A program made the position numbers and the translations under genes. Source: Poecilobothrus nobilitatus (lineage: Eukaryota; Arthropoda; Insecta; Diptera; Dolichopodidae). From it: a stretch of 64,000 bases of DNA. Location of the stretch: assembly GCA_947095535.1 (NCBI GenBank), contig OX352772.1, positions 221,779,617 to 221,843,616 of the forward strand, written 5' to 3'. Every line of letters starts with the position of its first letter. Position 1 is the first letter of the stretch. The notes below the pieces were generated by a model that saw only the letters and a program-made list of their open reading frames with translations, was not told where the DNA came from and made no database searches. Shown in pieces: positions 30,898 to 42,832 of the stretch.

Positions 30898-32039
30898 ATG
30901 AATCTTTTTAATGAACCTGTTTTTGATGATAGTATAGCTAGCGCTCATTGGTACAAATACAAAATCAGAATTTAAATATATTACCTTCAACAAGTTTAAT
31001 TTATATAGAAGGATTTCTAACAAAACATGATGGAACAGCTGTTGTAAACACTAAATTAGTTAATAATGCTATACCATTTCTATTTGAATCTATTCGCTAT
31101 CAACTTAACGGTAAAGAAATTGATCAGAACCATAAAGTTGGAATAACTTCAACATTAAAAAATTACATTTCACTCAATCAAAATGAAAGTACTGCTCTGT
31201 ATAATGCAAGTTGGTCACCCAACGAATCAATTAAAATGAATGGACTTTATTTTAATTTTTGCATTCCTTTAAATAGACTGCTAGGTTTTGCAGAAGATTA
31301 TAAAAATATTATTCCTAATGCTAAACATGAATTGATATTAACACGTTCTAAAACCGATAATAATTCAATGATATGTTCGGATGTTAGTGAGAAACCGAAA
31401 CTTACTATTACAAAAATATGCTGGAGAGTTCAACATATTAATTTGTCAGATAATCAAAAATTAAAGTTATATAAAAGTATTGAAAGTGGTTCTTACATGA
31501 AAATTGCTTTTAGAAATTGGGAATTGCAACTATGTCCTACATTAACAGCTGGCGTTACTCATTACATTTGGAATCTTCAAACAGTTTCACAACTTGAAAA
31601 ACCTCGTTTCATTATTGGGGCTCTACAAACTAACCAAAATAATGTTCAAAAAGATCCTTCAAAATTTAATCACTGTGATGATGATATAAAAGTATATTTA
31701 AATTCTGAAGCATACCCATATGAGGACATGTATTTAGATTTTAATAAAAATCGCTATGCTTTAGCTTATAACACATATTCGAGTTTTAGAAGCTTTTATT
31801 ATAATCACTCTATATCAGAACCTTTACTTTCATGCAACAAATTTAAAAATGATTCGCCAATCTTTGTAATTGATACTCGTTATCAAAATGAAAATGTTAA
31901 AATGGGGGCAGTTGATGTTAAAATTGAAATAAAAACTTTGAAAGCAATTCCAGACAATACTACAGCTTATTGTCTTATATTGCATGATCGTTTAATTGAA
32001 TTTAAACCATTAACAGGGGAAGTTAACAAAATCATTTAA
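30898..32039 (+). pseudogene. MCP: Polinton double jelly-roll major capsid protein, N-terminal frameshift
   Basis: It forms the icosahedral shell in this family. ATG 30898 gives MNLFNEPVFDDSIASAHWYK and stops at about 30972. The main frame is open from 30948 (no ATG there; the preceding codon is a stop) to 32039. It shows LNILPSTSLIYIEGFLTKHD, FLFESIRYQLNGKEIDQNHK, KHELILTRSKTDN, ICWRVQHINLSDNQKLKLYK, FAFRNWE-like and PIFVIDTRYQNENVKMGAVD motifs, ending LTGEVNKII. The degenerate copy at 18440-19800 retains extra residues at the N-terminal junction, so a small deletion with frameshift has occurred here near 30945. Otherwise there is no stop over 360 codons. Confidence 0.85.
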
Positions 32040-32070
32040 TTATCAATTCTAATTATTTATAAAATTTAAT

Positions 32071-32538
32071 ATGAAATACATTGTAATTGATATTCAAGGT
32101 TTTCGCGATAATCAAAATAAGTTTATTATAAAAGAAATTGCATGCTTATCATCAAACTCCGAAATACAACATTTTATTATAAAACCTCCATATGGATATC
32201 ATATTATAAATAATAATACAAAAAAAACAAATAAATGGTTAACAAAAAATCATCATGGATTTGCTTGGAACGATGGATCATCTCATTTTTTTAATGTATT
32301 CAATTTTCTAAAAACATGTATAGATTATCAAACTATAGTTTACGTTAAAGGGAGTGAAAAACAAAAAATTATTCAAAATTTTATCAAGCGAAATTACGTT
32401 ATAGATTCAGATGAACAAGTATCAACAAGTTTGAAAACATTAAAAAAACTTTATGAAAATCAATATAAAAAATGTCAATTCAATCATTTGGGTTATTGTG
32501 CTCTTCAAAATGTTTATTTAATAAAAATGCTGATATAA
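32071..32538 (+). CDS. Polinton exonuclease-like protein, 155 aa (function unproven)
   Basis: The intact frame starts at ATG 32071 (MKYIVIDIQGFRDNQNKFII). An opening hydrophobic strand with Asp (IVIDIQGF), then KEIACLSSN and HHGFAWNDGSSHFFNVFNFL, resemble the layout of RNase H-fold DEDD exonucleases. The C-terminal Cys/His cluster is CQFNHLGYCALQNV. The usual DxE signature is DIQ here, so the exonuclease role is an inference. A broken homologue lies at 16738-18275 next to another capsid gene, and a possible one at 63178, so the gene is a regular member of these elements. Confidence 0.7.
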   Translation: MKYIVIDIQGFRDNQNKFIIKEIACLSSNSEIQHFIIKPPYGYHIINNNTKKTNKWLTKNHHGFAWNDGSSHFFNVFNFLKTCIDYQTIVYVKGSEKQKIIQNFIKRNYVIDSDEQVSTSLKTLKKLYENQYKKCQFNHLGYCALQNVYLIKMLI

Positions 32539-32640
32539 GTAATTCAAGCATATATATAAACTCTTTCAAGTTGGAAATAGCAACAATCAAAAATCAATCT
32601 CCAACTATATTTAGCACAAAATTAAAACTTTGCACTGAAT

Positions 32641-32790
32641 ATGGATAAAAAACAAAACTATAAACCGCCTGGTTTTGGAGGTCAAATAAAAAGAGCCATT
32701 AATAATATTGTGTACGAACTAAGGAAGCCCTCAACCTCATCAGCATTATCAGCAGCTTCATCATCTAATAACTCGAGAAAAGAAAAATAA
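32641..32790 (+). CDS. Small basic/Ser-rich protein, 49 aa
   Basis: ATG 32641 to TAA 32790 encodes MDKKQNYKPPGFGGQIKRAI, then a Ser/Ala tail (STSSALSAASSSNNSRKEK). No family is recognised. It is the last rightward frame before the convergent polymerase gene. It may be a small DNA-binding or structural protein, or a chance ORF. Confidence 0.35.
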   Translation: MDKKQNYKPPGFGGQIKRAINNIVYELRKPSTSSALSAASSSNNSRKEK

Positions 32791-32957
32791 TAATCCTAAA
32801 ATAAATATTTTGAAAAAAATTATAAGTTTTATCATTTTTTTGCTTTTCTGTAATATACATGCAAAATTTTAAATAAAAATTTAAATTGAAATAAGAAAAC
32901 CATTTTTATTAATCTATTTAAAATAATTATACATTAAATAACATATTTTTTTTTTCT

Positions 32958-35900
32958 TTACTCAGATTGTAAAAGATAATGTCCCCAAGGTAAAGTATCA
33001 GTTGTGTTTGATAACAATTTTCTTTTATCATCATTCGATGAAAGTGCCACCTTTTTTTGCTTCAAACTATATATTTTATGTAAATAAGATATTATTGAGT
33101 TCTGGGTGCAACTTAAGCTTTTATTTGTAGTGAGACAATCTATATAGGATTGAAAAGTTATAAAATTTTTTATCACACAGCTTTTAATTCCTTTAGCTTT
33201 TTTAAAAATATCTTCTTCTTCAACTCTAATTGAGTACATTTTCGCTCTAAGTCCTACAAACGTCCTTCATTAAACCAGGAATTTTTTTATTTATTAAGGG
33301 AATTTTGTAAATATTGTTAGGATCATAATCGCTGGTATCGAATCGATCAATATGCAAGTTCATAAATTCGTATATATCATGACATTTAATCTCATATATT
33401 AACGAGTCTGTATCAGTATATAGCATTTTACATTCATTAAAAAACATCTTGTTCATAAATTCATAATGAAAATCATAAACTTTTGTTTTAGAAATATCTA
33501 AAATAGACATGCCTATAATAATTGGTTTATTCATTAAAATTTCTGATTTCCTCATTTCGATAGCTATTAGATTTTCATCAAATATTCGCGAACTATGAAA
33601 ATTTGGCTTCAGAATTAGTGCACTCGCTCCATATCTTCCATCCCATTTTGTTTTTAATTTAATAATTCTACGTTTTCTTACGGTTTCCATAAAATTTCCA
33701 AATACTGCATTAATTATTAATTTAAATAGATCTTTTTCAAAATTATTTTTAGCAGCAGTTCGTAGTTTTGTGTTCAATTCTATATACGGAGCTAACCATT
33801 TTGATTGTTTAAATTTTAACACATTGTAAATTGTTTTTAATATCAATCGATTTTTTAATGCTTGTTTTAAGTTGATATAATGAATCACATATTTATTTTT
33901 GTTTTCTAAAGTTGTTAATAATTTAGGATATTTACTTCCAGGAGGTATTTTCGATTCAGGACATAGAGGTAGATCTTTATGTAGATCATGTAAACTTTGA
34001 GGATATTCCAAATCTATCTCAAGAATATATCCAAATTCTGCATTATCAGCAATATTTTCAACATCAAATTTCAAAATTTCTTCTTTATTAAGCCATGAGA
34101 AATCGGTAATAGGTAGATATTGTGACATAGCCCATCCATATAAGTTATTTACATCATAATACATTAAATACTTTGCTTCAATATTTTCATCATAGTTTTT
34201 CATATATTTATTATTTGCTTTGCTATAACGATTTGAACATTGACTCAATCCACCGCGAATACCTCATTCAACAAATAAGATCATATCTATATCTTTAAGT
34301 AGTTCAATTTTAATATTAGTAAGTTTTAGCATGCAATCCCATGAAAAACCTGGTGTTGTGTAGTAATGAGCTGGGTCTAATTTATATATTTTTATACAAT
34401 TATCACGAAAAGATTCGAAGACATCTGCTAATAAGAGAACATCTGTTTTTAAATATGTATCTGAATATTCTCCCAATGTTTTAATATTAAATGCTTTCCA
34501 AACATTTTCTGCATGCAAGTAATCATTTTCTGATATGGAGGAATCATTTAAATCGTTATAGAAATCCTCTTTACTTGGCAATTGACGCACATCAAGTTTA
34601 TCAAAAGAATCAGCAAAACTGTAAGGAAAAAATCCTTTCTTAGTTATTAACTTAAAATGTTCCTTATTCAGGTAGTTCCATTCACGTTTAGTAATATGTT
34701 TCTCATTATCTGGTAGATTTACTGATAATTTTTCTAATGATGTAGGTAAAAATCTGAAGGAATCGATGAATTTGTATTTAATGCAAGTATTATTTACGCT
34801 TTTCGTAAAAGATATGTAATTTTCTTTGTTATTTGGAATTAAACTAATGTTTCCGTCAAACTGAAGTGCAATATCTCTTATAATTAAATGCGAATCATAC
34901 CCTGAAAGATTGTGAAAAACGACTGGAATGTGAGTAGCATTATTGTATCCAAGATTACATGAAACATGTGCAGCACCTCTGTAGTTGCCAGTTAAATGAC
35001 AATGATCTTTAACACGAATTTCTCCTTCACAAAAGCTTTTTTCACAAATGTGACACTTTTTTTGATTATGAAAAGAATTTTGTTCTTCTATAGTAATTTT
35101 TATTGGTACAATATTGCTATAAATTTCTATAACTTATTTTGCTATTTCTAACAATTCTTTAGAAAACCATTTAGAACTTTCTTTACCTCTATATGATTTG
35201 AAAAACGATTTATTATCATCAAAGCAACATTTGAAATAATAACCAATGCTATAAATTTCATGTTCTTGATAATAAACTGCACCTATTGTTTTTTGAAAAG
35301 ATATTTTTTTAAGAATAGATTCCAAATCAGCATAAATTATGAAAGGAACTTTTATCTTTTTAGAAAAATTTTTAAAATAAATATGATCTTCTTTTGGACA
35401 TAGTATTCTACAATCATTTTGATTTTGGCAATTTTTTTCATGTTCTAATAATTTTTCATTACTAATGAAATAATGTAAACAACGATCACATATATATGTT
35501 GCTCCTTTGTGTTTATTCAGTTGTGAAGATATAAGTCGAGACATATTTTTTATTAAACAATAATGATGTTTGTAAAATTGTTCAATATTAAATTCATTTT
35601 CACTATCAGATTCTATATCACTTTCGTTATCTTTCGCATAAATTTCTGTTAACATGAGTAGGTTAATATGTCTTCCAAATATTTTACTTTTGGTTAATTT
35701 TAGCGGCACAACACGGAAAGAGTTGAATTTAGTTTTTTTTAAAGTAAAAATATTAACCGATAAATTATTCATTTCTTCAAATTTGTTAATATCTTTTATT
35801 TTTACTGGCATTTCGATTCCTTCCGTTTTTAACACGTTCTTATAATCTGTATAAGAGCTAGTTAAAGATACATTCCTGTTAGCTGGATATAATCCAGCAA

Positions 35901-36699
35901 TAATACTCCAAAAAAAACAAGCTTGATCAGTATTTTTTATATTAACACAAGCTTTTTTTGTTAAAATTTGTGGTGGTAATTCGATAAAGTTAGAGCCCTT
36001 CATAAAACTGCAAGAATTTATATGTAATGATAAATGAACAATATTCACCAAACTATGTGAACTACCTCTTTCTTCAAATTCTTCCAATTTCACTAATAAT
36101 TTTTCACTTATATATTCATCAAACCATTCTTGAAAATTGTCATGTGGATCAAAAATTTGATTTGGAGTATTTAAGTATATTTTTTCATTAAGCATTTCAT
36201 CTTCACTCGTTTTTCTTTGAACTTCTAAGCATAAACTGCTGTTAATTTTTACATGATATTGACCATTTTTTAATTTATTCAAAATAGGTTTTATTTCGCA
36301 TGCAAATAAAGTTGAAGATTCTTTAAAAAAATTTTCTAAATCAATATGTTTTAAATTCACTATCATTACATTTAAAATTCTACTTTTAAAAGCCGATTGT
36401 AATTCAATCCACTTAATTGATCTTTCTAAATTTAAAGATCCTCCAATATATTCTTTAGATTTTTGTTTTAATAGTTCTTTTAAAATTGTCTCAAAATAGC
36501 AAAGCATTTCCAATTTACATTCGATTGATTTTTTTGGACCGATTCCCGACACCGTTAAAAATTTTTTAGAAAAGCACTCTTTTAAAACTATTATTTTTTT
36601 TTGTGTTTCAATAATCTCATTTGTCGTTAAAGTTAACTTTTGTAAATTATTACACGCGTTTTTTATGACAGTAAATTCTGTATCTGCGTTAAATTCCAT
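32958..36699 (-). pseudogene. POLB: Protein-primed family B DNA polymerase, two stops and one frameshift
   Basis: It replicates the linear element in relatives. ATG 36699 opens one frame running to 33247 with only two interruptions, TAA 35134-35136 and TGA 34264-34266. A frame change near 33245 leads to the C-terminus (33239-32958). Motifs: ExoI FIIYADLESIL, ExoII FHNLSGYDSHL, ExoIII region YLKTDVLLLADVFE, motif A YYDVNNLYGWAM, motif B KLIINAVFGNFMET, motif C YTDTDSLIYEI. Two Cys/His clusters are visible (ICDRCLHYF..HEKNC and CHICEKSFCEG..HCHLTG). All catalytic blocks survive. Size, about 1250 codons, matches Polinton polymerases. The few lesions indicate recent inactivation. Confidence 0.93.
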
Positions 36700-36884
36700 T
36701 TTAACATTTTTTTATTCTTTACTGTATTGCAAAATAATTATACTAAAGTTTTTAATTTGTTTCATTACCTATTTATCTAAATGTTTGAAAAAAAAAAAAA
36801 AATATAAAAAAATAAAAAAAAAAAAAATGTAATAAAAAGCAAAATAATTTTAAACAGAAAATTCAATTTTTATTTTATTATTAT

Positions 36885-37340
36885 TTAATAACAATCATTA
36901 CAAGTGAATTTCAGTTTTGGCATTTTTTCTTCTTTTGAAAGTATCATAAATTTGTAAATAATTTTTTTGTTCCGAATTTTTTCATTTAGTAAAGAAATTA
37001 CTTTTTCCGTATATTTCTCTACATAAAACCTGGGCAGATATGTGTAGAAATCTGCTGTCTCCACAATTACACTTCTTTTCTTCCCAAAGCTCGAACTTTC
37101 TTCTTGCCTAATTTGCATAATTCTAAACTCTATCCCCAAAGGCAGCTTACTTATGGGAGTATACTGCATACATTTTTTTGGTTGAGTGGTGTTAATATCA
37201 GTCAGAAAGCTTTCAATGTTGAATTCTTCCTCCTCCTCTTCTTCCTCGCTCTCTGCATAAAAAAGGTTCCTTTTGACTTTTGCCGCTCTAGCATTGTCTT
37301 CCTGTTCACTGCTTGACCTCTTATTATTTTTATTTTCCAT
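36885..37340 (-). CDS. Polinton small protein upstream of PolB, 151 aa
   Basis: ATG 37340 opens MENKNNKRSSSEQEDNARAA. A Glu run (ESEEEEEEEEF) follows, then a compact domain: TPISKLPLGIEFRIMQIRQE, KKRSVIVETADFYTYLPRFY and KFTCNDCY at the end. The 'PI..L..G..FRI......G.R.IVE...F.TYLP.R' pattern resembles a short protein often encoded next to PolB in insect Polintons. An OB-fold single-strand DNA-binding role is a guess from the strand-rich pattern and position. The frame is intact. Confidence 0.55.
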   Translation of the reverse strand: MENKNNKRSSSEQEDNARAAKVKRNLFYAESEEEEEEEEFNIESFLTDINTTQPKKCMQYTPISKLPLGIEFRIMQIRQEESSSFGKKRSVIVETADFYTYLPRFYVEKYTEKVISLLNEKIRNKKIIYKFMILSKEEKMPKLKFTCNDCY

Positions 37341-37349
37341 TTTGTTGTT

Positions 37350-39518
37350 TTTGTTGTTTTTAAAAAAATTATAAGTGTTAGATAATTCCAGTTAGATATT
37401 CTCGGAGCTAATAATAATTTTCAATATCAAACAATGGTTTTTATACTAGTTTTTATCTATAAACAAATTCTTAAAATTAAACAGAAGGATGTTTGAGGTT
37501 TTCATTCTACTTAATAGTTTTCAAATATTCTTTCTAAGCTAATATGTATAATAAGAAATTGCAAAAAAAAAAAATAAATGTTTGGAGTTTTATCTTTTTA
37601 TTGCAGAAACTTATTCTATGTTTAATTATTAAGAATAAAATTAATAGGACGTATGCGGTTTTGTAATACTGAAAATTTCTATGATTTGAAAAAAACAAAA
37701 AAAAAATTTTTTTTTATTAAGAATAAATAGGATGTATGTGGTTTTATAATACATAAAAGTTTTATAATTTGGCAATGTATAAGAAGTTTCTTTTTTATGC
37801 ACCGATTTATCTTACGCTTTTAGCAAATTTTGTTCTAAATTGATTAGAAAATTTATATTTGTTTTATAATTCTACGATTAAAAATAATTGAAATTAATAA
37901 ATTTTTGATAACAAAAGAGTATAAATTAGTTGGAAATTTTAAATATTCAATTATTCAAAATAAAGAATTAAACTAAATCATCATGGTTTTTGCCACAGAA
38001 ACAGAAGTTAAAGAAATGCAGTACTCTTCAGCAGGATTCCCAAATGAATTCCAAATATTGTAAAAATTTGTAAAAAAGATAGGACCATACTGCATAGGTA
38101 TTGATTGTGGAACTGAAAGTGTTTCAAAAATAATTAAAAAAAAGTGAAATTGATAAATTGTATGAAGAATTACCTTAATAAAAAGATTATATTTATTTGT
38201 TTATATACGAGTAATATTTTTATTTTTTCTTAGATAATATATTGCATACTTAGGTATTGAAAAATATCTAAGCTTTACTTTTTCATTGCAGAAACTTATT
38301 CTTTATTTATTAAGAGTAGTTAATTATAAAACAAGTTTAGATAAATGAGATTTATTTATCAATTTCATTTACGTCATACGTCTACTCACACTCACACACA
38401 CACACATCAAGTTCTCTTCCAAACATTAAATCGTATCTCTACTAAAATTTAGTTCAAGAAAGTTTTTTATCAAAATAATTATTTTTCTTTTCTAGTAAAA
38501 TTTAAAATATTTGAATTCTATTCTGTTTTAAAGTTATAATAATAAAATAAATTACAATGGAATTCCCTGACGTCATTTTTAATTTTCTAGGATATTAACT
38601 TATTCTTTATTTATTTATTAAGAATAAAATAGGATGTATGCGGTTTTGTAATACAAAAATAATAAAACTATTTTATTAAACAAACTTTAAACTATTTTTG
38701 ATTCTTTTCTTTAAATGTATATTAACAAAAGGAATTCCCCTGGCGCCATACGTTCACACACACACAATTCTTTTTCCAAACATAAGTTCATAATATCTTT
38801 AAAAAATTTCATTAAAACAATAACAACATCATTGTAATTTTCTATACTTTTTTTGTAGCTCTTATCTTACATTTATGTTTGTTAAATTCTTAACTTAAAA
38901 CCGAATGCAAAAAGTACTTCTCAATGATAACACTCATTTATTAAATAATTTCTATGGAATTCCCTGACGTCATTTTAATTTTCTATGCTATTAAGTATTA
39001 ACACCTACATACAAAATTTTATAATTCCATTATTTTACTTTTATCTTATCAGCATTTTTTTTTTGTTTTTGCTTTCCTAAATAAAAAAATTTTTTTTGAG
39101 TTGCCATATACCCTAAACATCAATTTTGTCCTCTATTTTTATATATCCCCCTTTTAGAGTTGCCATATGTACATTTCTTGTATCCAGAATCCGCATAGGA
39201 TATACTACTAACGGAGGAGTAATTTTATTATACCCGATCCTATCCTACGCGTATAAAGATAAAAAACTAAATTAAGATCAAATAAATAGTTGCTAAATTA
39301 AAAAACAAAAAATTAATCATTATAATTTGGATAGTAAACAGATTTAAATGAATTTGTTAAATTAAAAAATAAAGGTGTTTTTAATTATATTTCTCATTTT
39401 AACAAAAAACGTACATATTCAAGAGGATTCAGTCCATGGGAACACCATTAAATAAGGAACAAACTGAATAATTCGTCCCAAACTAGTGTCCGAAACATTT
39501 TGTTATGGTCTTCGTCCG
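37350..39518. other. Non-coding flank of the Polinton with scattered sequence modules
   Basis: No long frame is present. Module 1, 'aggatgtatgcggttttgtaatac' and variants, occurs near 37645, 37728 and 38632. Module 2, 'ggaattccctgacgtcatttt', occurs at 38559 and 38956, with a variant near 38731. CA-rich microsatellites are near 38388-38407 and 38755. A short peptide-coding scrap lies at 37983-38150 (FVKKIGPYCIGIDCGTES). The modules may belong to the terminal region of the Polinton, but no terminal inverted repeat was matched to the left side. Confidence 0.45.
39190..39262 (+). mobile_element. Helentron/DINE-like end fragment
   Basis: 'acggaggagtaattttattatacccgatcctatcctacgcgtataaa' parallels the end of the 8165-8358 fragment, with about 80% identity by eye. 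It marks a third dispersed copy in the window. Confidence 0.5.
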
Positions 39519-40183
39519 AATTATGGGTTTTAATTTTTGTAAAAATAAAACGCCGAAATTTAAATTTGTATTTAAATTTTATTTTTTAAATTTTCAACTT
39601 TACAGTTTGAAAACGGTCTTAAGACTAACTTTTTTATTTTTTAACATTTTTTGTTTTTTAATTTTTTCATATCTTTATTAGGTATTTATTTTACAAAAAC
39701 AATTTCTTAATTCTAATTAATACTAACTAATCGAAAAATATCTTTCGGAACAAAATTCAGTATCGAATTACAAAATGAATTTTTTATTAATTACAAAATC
39801 CATATTCTTAAACAAATGTTCGTACTGAATTTTGTGTAAAACAATTTCACATAAGTTTAGTTTCATGTTACAACAAAATGATATAAATATACAATGATAT
39901 AAATATACAATGATATAAATATACTATGTATATCGTTTAGGTTAAAAGAAAAGAAAATTAAAAGTAGTTCAAATGCAATTGACAGTAATTATGCTTAGTG
40001 AACAAAAATGTAGCTAATTATTTTTGGTATGAAAATGAAAAGAATAAAAACAAAAACAAAATTAAGAAATGTGAAATTGTTTTATTGTATCCGATATTTA
40101 TATTTTAAATTTCATAAATATTAAATTGGGTTTTATCTTTTATTGGAGGTTAATCACTTCTATCTTGGTTTGGGTTACCAACT
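39519..40183 (-). repeat. 3' LTR
   Basis: It shares with 46423-47108 'aattatgggttttaa', 'cggtcttaagactaacttt' and 'aacaaaattcagtatcgaatta', up to 'ggttaccaact'. It differs by carrying three tandem 'gatataaatataca(a)t' units at about 39880-39926 in place of a longer segment of the other LTR, and by a short extra piece at its start next to the PPT. Confidence 0.88.
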
Positions 40184-41560
40184 GTGACGTAACTCCTCTC
40201 TCCTTAAGATTAAGACTCTCCCGAGTCGCAAATTTATATACCTTGAAGTTTTTAAAGAATATTAATAAAAATATGGTTAAGCTAACTATTGTTAAAATTA
40301 TAAAAATTATGAGACTTAAATAAATGTAATAATTATTTTTATGATATTTAATTTCTTTTATTTCCTGAATATTTTTTACTTGTTCTAGTATTATATCATT
40401 GAAACTGATAATTTCATCATTGATAATAATGAATATTTTCATTAATTTCTTGATTTATATTTAAATAATTTGATATCATAAAACTTTGTTTGAATTCTCT
40501 TAAATTACTATTAAAAACTGTTCCATTTAAATTTATTGAACAATTATTAAAATTAAAGATGAAATTTACATTTATTTTAAATTTTCGTTCGTCACAAGTA
40601 CTATTAAAATTTACATTAATCTGATTTTTTGCTAAAATTAATCCTATTTTTAAAACAATTATTTCTGATACATTATTAAAAATTTTTAAACAATTTCCTT
40701 TGAAAATACAGTTTTTTGATATTACCAAATCTTTTATATTTTTTTTATTTTCAAAATTAAAATTTTTATTGTCATATTTTACAATTCTTTGGTGTTCAAA
40801 CATTAGTTCATTATGTAATTTATTCCCTATTGGAATTAACAGAGTTATTGGTACAATGATTGTTTCATTTGGTATTTTGATTACAAAAACAGTGTTTTCT
40901 TTATTATCAAAATGTGGCTAATTTAATGCTTTGCAATTTATTAAAATCAATATCGTATTCTAAAATTTCTTCATTTGTTAGTATATTACTGTCTATTATT
41001 TCTAGTCTAGCTGAAGCTATATTGTCTTGAATGTGTTCAATGTTATCTTGTATAATTTTAATTTTTAGTGCAAAATCTGTGTAGAGTAGATAATTGTATA
41101 TTGTTGTGTATTGGGTCTCGATGTGATTAAGTTTGTTATTAATTAAGGATCTGTCATTTTCGATAATTTGCTTAAGCTTAATAAAAGTGTTATTGAAATT
41201 ATTGTTAATTCGAATTTGCCTGTTTAAATTAGATATTGCGTTATGGTTATTTTGGTCAACTATTTTTAGATGATCTTCAATTTCTTGTCGATCAGAATCG
41301 TCCATTGTACCATACAGCTATTTTTGAACAGTACAAACGAAATTTACTAGACCTCGTTTGTGTCTGTGTGGAATTAAAGTTTTAATCTTAATTGTTTTAA
41401 TCATTTAATTGATGAGTTAAAATAAGTTTATTTTGTATATTTGATAAATTTATATTATCTTCTAAATTATTTAATATTTCTGAAATTTCTTTAGGGTTAA
41501 TTATATGTAGGATTGTATTATAAGTTTTTACTAATTCTATATCCTCCATTTGAAAAGATC
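40140..41560 (-). pseudogene. env: Envelope gene of the LTR element, broken
   Basis: Minus-strand pieces in order are: 41549 down (MEDIELVKTYNTILHIINPK); 41305-40907 (coiled-coil-like, NRQIRINNNFNNTFIKLKQI); 40803-40417 (KNCIFKGNCLKIFNNVSEII and CSINLNGTVFNSN); and 40442-40140 with a transmembrane helix (LSLIIFIILTIVSLTIFLLI) and a basic tail running through the PPT into the LTR. This matches the F-like env of errantiviruses. At least two frame changes and stops make it non-functional. Confidence 0.7.
40184..40208 (-). other. Polypurine tract region at the 3' LTR
   Basis: The minus strand reads 'cttaaggagagaggagttacg' next to the 3' LTR start. 'aaggagagagg' is the likely plus-strand primer. 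Confidence 0.65.
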
Positions 41561-41744
41561 GAGTCAGGCTTGGGATATAGGCCTGGGAGATGGGCCTGGG
41601 TTGGCGTCGGTATTGCTGATAGAATTAGGAAGATTGTCAATATTAATTTTACCTGAAAATTTACAATTTCTTTTAATATTTGATGTATGTATGTTTTCTA
41701 GCTTAGATTTTATGAATTTAGGTTGCTCCTTATGTCTAACACTC

Positions 41745-42807
41745 TTATAGTTTTTTTATATAACCTTCAGTTGTGTTTTCAGTATAATTTTCTCTTTTTG
41801 AATTTAGTTTATTTAGATATCTAGATTTTTCTGTTAGCAACGAATTATAAATTTTATTTTTATTACAATTACCTTCTTGAATATTAATATGTTTTTCTTT
41901 TGTTACTGAATAGTAATTTTTGTTATACCACTCAATTCTCTTATACATTATTTTTCAATAACATTAAGTTCTTTATTAGTAATACCTAAAACTCTAATTT
42001 TTTCGCTAATGAAACGTGCAAGCGTTCAATGTCAGAATTTCCAGTGTGGTTGTTAGATTTTACTAAGTGGAGTTCAATTTGTTCATCTTTAAGGAAATTT
42101 TTAATATTAAAACTCTTGAATTCATTATCGGTGATTAGTTTCTTGAAATACCCTCTATTTGATTTAAGTTTCCTAAGTTTTTCTATTATAGTTTGATTAT
42201 TTCTATCATTTAGGTGGAAAGCGGTAGCATATTTAGAAAAACGGTCGATAAATGTCAAAAAGTTTTGTTTTGAGTTAGTGTATATGTCCATATGTATAAT
42301 TTCTTTAATGTCTTTAGGTGTTGCTGTCAATTCGAATTTCTTTTTTATTGGTTTTCTGTCATATTTGACCCGGTTACATATATCGTAATTATTAATATAT
42401 TTTTGAATATAGTTTTTTATTTTTGGAAATTATATGACTTTTTTCAAGCCTTCGTAATTTTCGTTTATACCGGTTTGTCCTGTTTCGTTTTTGTGATACT
42501 TATGTATCTGTTTAAAAGTCTCTTCTTCTGTATTCATATCTTTTGCGAAATAACTACATCTAACAAATTTTATATTTTGGAAGCTTCCGTATAGCTCAAT
42601 TAGCTTTCTTTGTACGATATTGTATTTCCGATCATCCAATTCAGAAAAAATTACGATTCTACCTTTTCCTATATACCTTCTACATATATCGCTAAAATTC
42701 TTTTCTATATTTTCTGAATTTATAAATATTCTTTTGTTACCACAGATTGTTTCTACATCCTTATATCTATTGTCAGTAAAAATAATTTGGGTTTTAAATC
42801 TGTTCAC
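41745..42807 (-). pseudogene. pol: Integrase region of the LTR element Pol
   Basis: 42807-42430 carries the region before the core (RFKTQIIFTDNRYKDVETIC, then FKQIHKYHKNETGQTGINE), the H2C2-bearing N-terminal part. 42330-41986 is the rve core: IIHMDIYTNSKQNFLTFIDR (first Asp), LITDNEFKSFNIKNFL (second Asp) and SNNHTGNSDIERLHVSL (catalytic Glu), so D-D-E is present. A C-terminal segment is at 41948-41745. Frameshifts or stops separate the three pieces. Confidence 0.8.
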
Positions 42808-42832
42808 TACGGAATCAAGAATTGGAAAATGG

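Noticed and set aside
34264..36699. Stop-codon readthrough or alternative genetic code in the Polinton genes
   Set aside because: TAA, TAG and TGA all occur as interruptions along with frameshifts, which fits decay rather than recoding.
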